Source of the DNA: DATFMP01 sp035266845 | GTDB lineage: Bacteria; SAR324; JACQKK01 | Assembly (NCBI GenBank): GCA_035266845.1 | Contig: DATFMP010000001.1 | Location: forward strand, 7,814 to 71,813 | Direction of reading: 5' to 3' | DNA length: 64,000 nt | Shown: positions 1-6,586 of the stretch, piece after piece | Position numbering within the stretch: position 1 is the first letter of the stretch | Layout of the letters: each line of letters starts with the position of its first letter | Made by a program: the position numbers and the translations under genes | The notes under the pieces: model-generated | The model's database searches: none | What the model saw: only the letters and a program-made list of their open reading frames with translations | What the model was told of the DNA's origin: nothing

Positions 1-434
1 ACCAGGGCCTGCGAGGCGGCATTGAAGCCGTTGCTGGCGCCGATCCAGGCCACGCCCAGCAGCAGGCCGCCCAGATTGGGCATGAAGGCCAGCGCCGTGA
101 AGCCCAGGCACTGCCCGATGGTGGCGCGCAGCATCATGGAGCGCTTGCCGAAGTGATCGGCCAGCCCGCCCCACACCGGCATCAGGGACATGGTCACGAC
201 GTACAGCACCGCCGTGTAGTAGCCCGTCCAGGCATCCACGCGCCCGCCGGCGCCCAGCTCCCGCAGGATCAGCGGGATGAACGGGAAGTACAGCGTGAAG
301 CCGATGTTGCTGAGCAGGTTGCAGACGAACAGCACCTGCACGTTGCGGCGCCAGAACGGAAACGCCGCTTCTTCTGCACCGGATACCTCTACGGCACCGG
401 GCGGCGGGGTGGCGGGCGGCGCGGGCGTGCTCAC
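1..434 (-). CDS. MFS transporter, C-terminal part outside the window
   Basis: About the first 144 residues of a major facilitator superfamily permease are visible; the rest lies beyond base 1. The translation carries hydrophobic segments and a motif-A loop (GGLADHFGKRS) between TM2 and TM3, as in drug or metabolite exporters. The start is taken as GTG at 434, which overlaps the stop of the preceding MFS gene by 4 nt (GTGA), implying translational coupling. It is the third of three consecutive MFS genes on this strand. The substrate cannot be read from the sequence. The family call is firm and the GTG start is supported by the matching overlap at the next junction. Confidence 0.85.
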   Translation of the reverse strand, partial: MSTPAPPATPPPGAVEVSGAEEAAFPFWRRNVQVLFVCNLLSNIGFTLYFPFIPLILRELGAGGRVDAWTGYYTAVLYVVTMSLMPVWGGLADHFGKRSMMLRATIGQCLGFTALAFMPNLGGLLLGVAWIGASNGFNAASQAL

Positions 435-1702
435 GGCGAGGCCGTGCGCAGGGGATCGCCCGGGGCGCCGCGTGTCAACGCCCGGAGCCACAGCCCGAAG
501 CCGATCAGCAGCAGCACCGTGTTCAGCGCGAAGAACGTACGCAGCCCGAACAGCGGCCCGATCTCGCCCGCGATGAAGGGCCCCCCGCCGATGCCCAGCG
601 AGCCGAATGCGGCCGCATAGGCCAGCACGCGCGATTCCATGCCCAGCGGCGCGTAGCTCTTGATGATGGCCAGCAGCGCGGGGCCGATGCCGATGGCCAG
701 CAGTCCCAGCAGCGCGCGCGCCGCCCCGAGCTGCAGCGGTGTCTGCACGAAGATGGTGGGCAGACTCGCCAGGGCCGCGCCCAGCAGGCTTACCGCCAGG
801 GTGCGTGGGGCCCCGAAGCGGTCCAGCACGCGGCCCCACACGGGCACGGAGAGCGCGCTGGCCAGGGTGTATGCCAGAGTCACCGCGCCCACCCAGTAGT
901 TCACATCCGGCCCCGCATGGATGCCCTGGGCGGCCAGCAGGTCCAGCACAAACACGGAGATGATCGCCGCCGTGCCCAGATAGGTGAAGGCCTGGAGGAA
1001 GGCCAGGTACATCAGTCCCTTGATGTGCGGGATGCGTCGGATGGTGCGCAGGTCGCGCAGCAGGTGCAGCCGGAACGGTTCCGCGGGGCGCCGGTGGGTC
1101 TCGCGCGCCAGCAGCAGCGTGAGCAGGCCGGCCAGCCCCAACATGCCGCCGGAGACCCAGAACAGGTAGCGGTACTCCGGCAGGCGCGAGGCGATGACGG
1201 CCCCCACGGCCGGCCCGATGGCCCCGCCCGCCAGCGCGCCCGTCTGCACCAGTGACAGCGCGCGGCCCAGCCGGGCCGTGGGCGTGTTGGTGACGATGAG
1301 CGCATTGGTGGAGGGGATGAACCCGTTGGTGGTGCCCAGCAGCGCGTAGAGCACCAGGAACCAGGCCAGCGAGGGCGCCAGGGGCAGAATCACGAACATG
1401 CTGGCCATGCCCAGGCTCGTGCGCAGGGCCATCAGCTTGCGCCCGTAGTGATCCGCCACCACGCCCCACAGCGGGGTGAGCACGAAGCTCAGCCCGAAGT
1501 AGCTGCCCATTGCATAGCCCACCCAGGTCTCCAGGTGGCCCCGGGCGCCCATCTCCTGCAGCACGAGGGGGAAGAAGGGGTTGGTGATGCCGAATCCCGT
1601 TGTCAGGGAGAAGGCCGCCGCAGACATGGCCAGCATGTTGCGGCGCCAGTGCGGATGCGCTTCTGGCGCGGGCGCGGTCGGCAGCACTGCGGCTGCACTC
1701 AT
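431..1702 (-). CDS. MFS transporter (second of tandem triplet)
   Basis: A 423-residue major facilitator superfamily permease of the usual length, with about 12 predicted membrane segments. The motif-A loop GVVADHYGRK lies after the second segment and a repeated version (VWGRVLDRFG) occurs in the second half, as expected from the two-fold MFS repeat. The ATG at 1702 overlaps the stop of the upstream MFS gene by 4 nt (ATGA), and its own stop overlaps the next start by 4 nt. It closely resembles its neighbour in layout (WRRNMLAMS against WRRNVRALS near the N-terminus), so the genes probably arose by tandem duplication. Likely an inner-membrane exporter; substrate unknown. Confidence 0.9.
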   Translation of the reverse strand: MSAAAVLPTAPAPEAHPHWRRNMLAMSAAAFSLTTGFGITNPFFPLVLQEMGARGHLETWVGYAMGSYFGLSFVLTPLWGVVADHYGRKLMALRTSLGMASMFVILPLAPSLAWFLVLYALLGTTNGFIPSTNALIVTNTPTARLGRALSLVQTGALAGGAIGPAVGAVIASRLPEYRYLFWVSGGMLGLAGLLTLLLARETHRRPAEPFRLHLLRDLRTIRRIPHIKGLMYLAFLQAFTYLGTAAIISVFVLDLLAAQGIHAGPDVNYWVGAVTLAYTLASALSVPVWGRVLDRFGAPRTLAVSLLGAALASLPTIFVQTPLQLGAARALLGLLAIGIGPALLAIIKSYAPLGMESRVLAYAAAFGSLGIGGGPFIAGEIGPLFGLRTFFALNTVLLLIGFGLWLRALTRGAPGDPLRTASP

Positions 1703-2949
1703 GGGGCCACGCGCCCCATGCGGCGCATGCCCCGCGTGAGCCAGACCAGGAGGCCCACCAGCAGCAGCAACGCGACGAAGCCGAAGTGCGCCCGCAGCCC
1801 CAGCAGTGGCCCGATCAGCCCCGCCATGAACGGCGCCACACCGTTGCCCAGCATGGCCAGAGCCGTACCCAGCGCCAGCGTGCGCGCATCCATGCCCGGG
1901 GGCGACCACATCTTGATGAGCGTGACCGTGGCCGGCTGGATGCCCACGGCGCAGACCCCCAGCACCAGCCGCGCCAGCGTGAGCTGCAGCGGTGACTGCA
2001 CGAACGGGAACAGCCAGCTCGCCAGCATGCCCAGCAGCAGGCTCAGTGCCAGCACGCGGCCCGGCTCGAAGCGGTCCAGCCAGCGGCCCCACAGCGGCGC
2101 GGCCGCGGCGCTGGCGATGGTGAGCGCCATGGTGGCCACGCCCACCCAGGTCTCCAGCGCGTAACCGCCGATGACGGCGGCGCCGTGGGCGATCTCCAGC
2201 ACGTACAGCGCGACCACGGCGGTGCTGCCGAACATGGCCGTGCTGAACAGGAAGCTCATCAGGAACAGCACCCACATGGCCGGCACCCGCAGGATGATGC
2301 GGGTGTCCTGCAGCACGGTCAGCCGGAAGGGCACGCTGGGCCGCTCGGCGCGCTCGCGTGCGAACAGCAGCGCCACGAGACCCGCCACCCCGCTCATGGC
2401 GCAACTGATCCAGAAGAGGTCGCGGTAGGCCGGCAGGCGGCCCGCCAGAAATGCGCCCACGGCCGGGCCGCAGGTGGTACCCAGCAGCTGGGCGCTCTGC
2501 ACGATGGACAGCGCGCGGCCCATGTGGCGGCGCGGCGTATTGGTGGCCACCAGGGCCACTGCCGCGGGCACGTAGCCATTGCAGGAGCCCACCAGCACGA
2601 ACAGCAGCAGGAACCACGGCATCGAGCTGATCAGCCCCAGCAGCCCAAAGCCGATCGCCATCCCCAGCCCGGCCCGCAGCACCATGGATTTGCGGCCGAA
2701 GTGGTCGGCGAAGGTGCCCCACACCGGCTGCAGCAGAAAGCTGATGGCGAAGAACCCCCCGGCGAGCGCCCCCACCCAGGTCTCCAGGCTGCCGCGCACG
2801 CCCAATTCCTTGACGATCAGGGCCAGGTAGGGAAAGCAGGCCGTGAATCCCAGCGTGTTGCAGAACACCCCCACGGAAAGCGCGCGCACATTGCGACGCC
2901 AGTCGGGGAACTGCTCCACGTCTGCATCTGCCGGTATGGCCGGGGACAT
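1699..2949 (-). CDS. MFS transporter (first of tandem triplet)
   Basis: A 416-residue major facilitator superfamily permease and the promoter-proximal gene of the triplet. The motif-A loop GTFADHFGRK and a second-half counterpart (LWGRWLDRFEPGR) are visible. I chose ATG at 2949 (MSPAIPADADVEQ); the frame stays open upstream, but the added residues are Arg/Pro-rich and look non-coding. It runs divergently from aroB across a gap of about 400 nt. No regulator sits next to it. The family assignment is secure; the substrate is not predictable. A drug, sugar or siderophore exporter would all fit. Confidence 0.9.
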   Translation of the reverse strand: MSPAIPADADVEQFPDWRRNVRALSVGVFCNTLGFTACFPYLALIVKELGVRGSLETWVGALAGGFFAISFLLQPVWGTFADHFGRKSMVLRAGLGMAIGFGLLGLISSMPWFLLLFVLVGSCNGYVPAAVALVATNTPRRHMGRALSIVQSAQLLGTTCGPAVGAFLAGRLPAYRDLFWISCAMSGVAGLVALLFARERAERPSVPFRLTVLQDTRIILRVPAMWVLFLMSFLFSTAMFGSTAVVALYVLEIAHGAAVIGGYALETWVGVATMALTIASAAAAPLWGRWLDRFEPGRVLALSLLLGMLASWLFPFVQSPLQLTLARLVLGVCAVGIQPATVTLIKMWSPPGMDARTLALGTALAMLGNGVAPFMAGLIGPLLGLRAHFGFVALLLLVGLLVWLTRGMRRMGRVAP

Positions 2950-3277
2950 CTCGGCGGAGCCTTTGGCGGGGCGATAGGGAAGTGGCGCTTTGGCGCAGAC
3001 GCATCGTGGTGCGACCGCTGCGCGCGGGCCGGCGCGGAGTCGCACCGCAGGCCCCATCTTCCCGGCAGGGCGCAGAGCTTGTCAAGCGCCCGGTGGGCGT
3101 GCCGTTCCTCGGCGGCCAGCCCTCGGCCTCCGCTTGGCCCTTGAAACAATTGGCCCGAGCCACCCGTTACTTGGGATGGGGTGGCGCACGAAACCCCGCG
3201 CAGCGGTGCGCTGCTGGTGGCCTTGCCCAGCGCCTGTGGAGATACCGTGGAATTGCGCCCCTGCAATCTGCGAAATC

Positions 3278-3306
3278 TTGCCAGATATCCGGGAGTTCCT
3301 TACACT
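3278..3306 (+). promoter_or_regulatory. candidate sigma70-type promoter for aroB
   Basis: TTGCCA and TACACT are separated by exactly 17 bases, 44 nt upstream of the aroB start. The rest of the 2950-3349 gap is GC-rich with no convincing gene; it must also hold the promoter of the divergent MFS operon, which I could not locate. Confidence 0.5.
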
Positions 3307-3349
3307 TAACCGCGCACGCATCGGCAGCAGCGACCCACTCGGCTCTGGA

Positions 3350-4483
3350 ATGAAGACGCTCGACGTAACCCTGCCCGGCGGCCGTTATCCGATCCACATC
3401 GGAGCGGGCCTGCTGGACGAAGTTCTCCCACGACTGGTGGGCCCGCTGGCCCGCGAGCTGGTCGTGGTGGTCACCAACGAGACGCTGCAGCGGCTCTATC
3501 CGGACCGCATCGAGCAGGCCCTGCGGGCCCTGCCCGTGCGCGTGGACACGATAGCCTTGCCCGATGGCGAGCAGTACAAGACGCTCGAGACGCTTGCGCG
3601 CGTGTACGATCGCCTGATGGCGCAGCAGGCCAACCGCCGCACGCTGATCATCGCCTTCGGCGGCGGCGTGGTGGGCGATATGGCGGGCTTCGCGGCGGCC
3701 ACATTCATGCGCGGCGTGCCGCTGGTGCAGGTGCCGACGACGCTGCTGGCCCAGGTGGACAGCTCCGTGGGCGGCAAGACGGCCGTGAACCATCGCCTGG
3801 GCAAGAACGCCATCGGCGCATTTAAGCAGCCTGACGGCGTGGTGATGGAGTTGGAGCTGTTGGCCACGCTGCCCGATCGCGAGCTGCGCGCCGGCCTGTT
3901 CGAACTGATCAAGCACGGAATCATCCGCGATCCCGAACTGTTCACCTTTTTGGAGGGGCACCGGGATCGCTTCGGAACCCACGATTGGGGGTTCTGGGAG
4001 GAAGCGGTGTGGCGCTCGTGCCGCGTCAAGGCCGCCGTGGTGGAGGCCGACGAGCGGGAGACGGACCTGCGCGCGATCCTGAACTTCGGCCACAGCCTGG
4101 GGCATCTCATCGAGACGCACACGGGCTACGCGCAATACCTGCACGGCGAGGCCGTCGGCGTGGGCATGCTCTTCGCCGCCCATGCCTCGTGGGTGTGGGG
4201 CGAGTTGCCCGAGGCGGACTCCCAGCGCATCCGTGCGCTGCTGCAGCCGCTGGTGACGCCGGTACGGATGCCGGTGCTCGATGCCCGGGAATTCGCCGGG
4301 CTGTTGATGCACGACAAGAAGGCCGCCGAAGGGGTATTGCGTTTCATTGGCCTGCGTGGAATCGGTCAGGCGCACATTCACGAGCGGACAGCGCCGGCCG
4401 ATCTGTGGCCGCTCTTCCGCGGGTTCCTTGAGGAGATGCCGGGCGTGCTCCGCTTGCAGGAGGACGCAGCAGTTGCCGGTTAA
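3350..4483 (+). CDS. aroB: 3-dehydroquinate synthase
   Basis: Converts DAHP to 3-dehydroquinate, the second step of the shikimate pathway, in the cytoplasm with NAD and a divalent metal. The 377-residue product is near the family's usual 350-370. Visible motifs are the nucleotide-binding GGGVVGD near residue 104, then PTTLLAQVDSSVGGKT near residue 130 and NFGHSLGHLIE, which supplies metal-ligand histidines. The ATG at 3350 (MKTLDVTLPGGRYPI) begins exactly where the family does. The usual partner aroK is absent upstream. The next gene starts about 100 nt downstream, so co-transcription is possible. Confidence 0.97.
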   Translation: MKTLDVTLPGGRYPIHIGAGLLDEVLPRLVGPLARELVVVVTNETLQRLYPDRIEQALRALPVRVDTIALPDGEQYKTLETLARVYDRLMAQQANRRTLIIAFGGGVVGDMAGFAAATFMRGVPLVQVPTTLLAQVDSSVGGKTAVNHRLGKNAIGAFKQPDGVVMELELLATLPDRELRAGLFELIKHGIIRDPELFTFLEGHRDRFGTHDWGFWEEAVWRSCRVKAAVVEADERETDLRAILNFGHSLGHLIETHTGYAQYLHGEAVGVGMLFAAHASWVWGELPEADSQRIRALLQPLVTPVRMPVLDAREFAGLLMHDKKAAEGVLRFIGLRGIGQAHIHERTAPADLWPLFRGFLEEMPGVLRLQEDAAVAG

Positions 4484-4587
4484 AGGGGGGTTCCGTCGAT
4501 CGGGGGCGCGCGCAGGAACGGCGCGGGACGACTAGGCGGAACGCCGTCCAGTAGCGGACAGGGGGTGTCCGTGAGGAGGCTACGAAC

Positions 4588-6048
4588 GTGCGGGTAACCA
4601 GCAATCTGACGGATGCGGCGGGCGCGCCGAGCCTGTTCTTCGTGCGCCTGGCGGAGTGGGACGAGGCCGTGCGTGCGGCCGAGACGTTTGACCGCGTGCT
4701 CAACAACCCGGTCTCGGTTCCGCAGCCGGTGTTCTACTCCCGGCTTTACCAACATCTGATCGAATATCTGCTCGACCGACTTCAGTTGCCCAGCAGCCAC
4801 GGGGCGGCGGAATGGGAATGGAAGCCGCTCTACCAGTTCGGCCAGTCGGTGGATCCGTACTACTTCACCGAATCGGCGGTGCAGGAATTGCTGGAGCGCT
4901 GGCCGGTGATCGGCTACGAGAACCGGCAGATCCTGACATCGGTGCTGATGGGATTCTTCCATCTGCGCCGCAGCGGATTCCCGGCCTGCTATCCGTCCGC
5001 GCTGCTGCCGGTGCACGAGATCGATCGCTGGACGCGAATCTTCCCCCCCGAGTGGAGTTGGGACTGCGTGCAGGTGCTGCGGCGCATGGGCTTCGCCACC
5101 ATGTCCAGCCGCCAGGGCTACCGCACCTTCGTGCGCTTCACCGATGGCCTGTTCGACGCGGATCTGGACGCCACCGCCATGCGGCGCTGGCAGTCCGAAT
5201 GCTGGCGCGCGGGGCCGATCACGCCCGGCGCGGCGCACGAGACGGTGGCGCCCTATCAGGCCAACTTCATCGCCTCCTCATTCACGGGGGTGTGGGGCGC
5301 GATGGGCTTCAACGGCCCCTGCAGCTTCATCCCTGATTGCGCCAACTGTCCCCTCAGCGGGGACTGTCGCTGGTTCCACGCCCCGGTCAGCGAGCGCCCT
5401 GGGCCCTCGGAGGTGCTGGCCTTGGCGCGTCGGGGGCACGTGGAGCACCTGCGCACGGACCAGTTGCTTGGCGGACTCTACGACCTGAAGGAGCAGGAGG
5501 CCGTGCAGCTCCGCAGCGGGCTCACGGGCGATTCCCTGCGCGCGCTGGCGGCGATGTCCTTCCAGGAGCTGGACGCCACCTTCGGCCAGCACTGGCTGCT
5601 GCCTGAGCGCCTCAGCGTGACGTTCGAGGTCTGCCGGCGCTTTAACGAGGAGCGCATGGCGGTGGGCGGAGCCTTCCAGACGCCCTGGGATGTCTTCAAG
5701 CACTTCCGCATCCGACTGCGCGATCTGAAGCAGGAGCAGTTCATCGTGGTGCTGCTGGACAACAAGAAGCGCTACCTGAACGGCATCGTGATCACGCAGG
5801 GCACCCTGAACACCAGCCCCGTGCACCCGCGGGAGGTGTTCAACGCCGCGATCCGAGAGCGGGCCGCTTCGGTGGTCATCGTGCACAACCATCCCTCGGG
5901 CGATCCGCAGCCATCCAAGGAAGACATCCACGTGACCCGGCAGCTCATCAAGGTGGGGGAACTGGTGGGCATCCCCGTGCTGGATCACATCATCATTGCG
6001 GACGAGCTGTACATCAGCATGCTGGAACAAGGGCTCATGAAGGACTAG
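4588..6048 (+). CDS. long RadC-family protein with an iron-sulfur-like cysteine cluster
   Basis: A 486-residue protein whose C-terminal part (about 300-486) is a RadC/UPF0758 domain: a helical stretch resembling the RadC helix-hairpin-helix, then a JAB/MPN metal site with H433, H435 and D446 in HNHPSGDPQPSKED and a candidate Glu at 416. Ordinary RadC is about 220-230 residues. The extra 250 residues end in Cys245, Cys251, Cys254 and Cys260 (C-x5-C-x2-C-x5-C), close to the [4Fe-4S] loop of endonuclease III-type glycosylases (C-x6-C-x2-C-x5-C). I infer a DNA-binding or repair-like N-terminal module; the true fold is unproven. Translation starts at GTG 4588, preceded by a strong GAGGAG site 7-8 nt upstream. 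RadC biochemical activity is unsettled in general. Confidence 0.8.
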   Translation: MRVTSNLTDAAGAPSLFFVRLAEWDEAVRAAETFDRVLNNPVSVPQPVFYSRLYQHLIEYLLDRLQLPSSHGAAEWEWKPLYQFGQSVDPYYFTESAVQELLERWPVIGYENRQILTSVLMGFFHLRRSGFPACYPSALLPVHEIDRWTRIFPPEWSWDCVQVLRRMGFATMSSRQGYRTFVRFTDGLFDADLDATAMRRWQSECWRAGPITPGAAHETVAPYQANFIASSFTGVWGAMGFNGPCSFIPDCANCPLSGDCRWFHAPVSERPGPSEVLALARRGHVEHLRTDQLLGGLYDLKEQEAVQLRSGLTGDSLRALAAMSFQELDATFGQHWLLPERLSVTFEVCRRFNEERMAVGGAFQTPWDVFKHFRIRLRDLKQEQFIVVLLDNKKRYLNGIVITQGTLNTSPVHPREVFNAAIRERAASVVIVHNHPSGDPQPSKEDIHVTRQLIKVGELVGIPVLDHIIIADELYISMLEQGLMKD

Positions 6049-6271
6049 ACTGGGCCGCTCAGGGAGGTCCCGAGAGCACTACACGCTGGACTTCCCGCTT
6101 CGTTCCCGCGGAGGGCGCCTATCCATGGGCGTTCGCGGGGCGTAGCACGGGCATTGGAATCGCAGCGCCGGCACCATTTCCTGAGACCGCGTCGATTCGC
6201 CCGTTGCGAGGTTGCAACGTGGCATGCGCCGTCACGCACCACCGCTGCCATCGAACAAGGGAGAGACCATC

Positions 6272-6403
6272 GTGAAAGGCAAGACCGCTCGCAAGAAGGG
6301 TGCAGAGAAGGCCAAGTTCCGTCGCCGCCGCATGAGCAAGACGCGCGAGCTGACGCGCATCTTCCGCCGCAAACAGCGCATCCGCCTCAAGCGCAAAAAG
6401 TAG
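6272..6403 (+). CDS. 43-residue extremely basic small protein
   Basis: The frame opens with GTG at 6272 after a purine-rich AAGGGAGAG site and codes for 43 residues, 23 of them Lys or Arg, with only two acidic residues and no Cys. Third positions are almost all G or C, as in neighbouring genes, supporting real coding. The composition resembles very small ribosomal proteins or nucleic-acid-binding peptides, but I recognise no named family. It lies about 220 nt after the RadC-like gene and is followed directly by a GC hairpin. A role in RNA or DNA binding is inferred from charge alone. Confidence 0.6.
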   Translation: MKGKTARKKGAEKAKFRRRRMSKTRELTRIFRRKQRIRLKRKK

Positions 6404-6404
6404 C

Positions 6405-6421
6405 CCGCCGCGGATCGGCGG
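6405..6421. terminator. GC-rich hairpin between convergent genes
   Basis: CCGCCG, a 5-nt loop and CGGCGG begin 2 nt after the stop of the basic small protein and face the small membrane ORF from the other strand. There is no T-run on either side, so it may be a weak terminator or an RNA 3'-end stabiliser. Confidence 0.4.
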
Positions 6422-6424
6422 CGG

Positions 6425-6508
6425 CTAGCGCAGCCGCTTCCAGCGGAACGCCGCCAGCACGAGGGCCACCACCAGGGCGGCAAGGGCGAGTACGGTTTCC
6501 TGAGACAT
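6425..6508 (-). CDS. 27-residue single-pass membrane peptide
   Basis: A short frame codes for MSQETV, a run of about 15 Ala/Leu/Val residues, and a basic end FRWKRLR. This is the layout of a single-span small membrane protein with a positively charged cytoplasmic tail. It lies 78 nt downstream of the adenylate cyclase gene on the same strand and could be the last gene of that transcript. No clear Shine-Dalgarno sequence is visible, which lowers confidence. The clean hydrophobic-then-basic pattern and G/C-rich third positions argue for coding. Function is unknown. Confidence 0.4.
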   Translation of the reverse strand: MSQETVLALAALVVALVLAAFRWKRLR

Positions 6509-6586
6509 ACGCGTTCGTGATGCAGGGACGGGTCGCGGCTTGCGCCGGGACGGTGCCGGACGGTCGGCGTGTGCGCCGGGGTGTAC

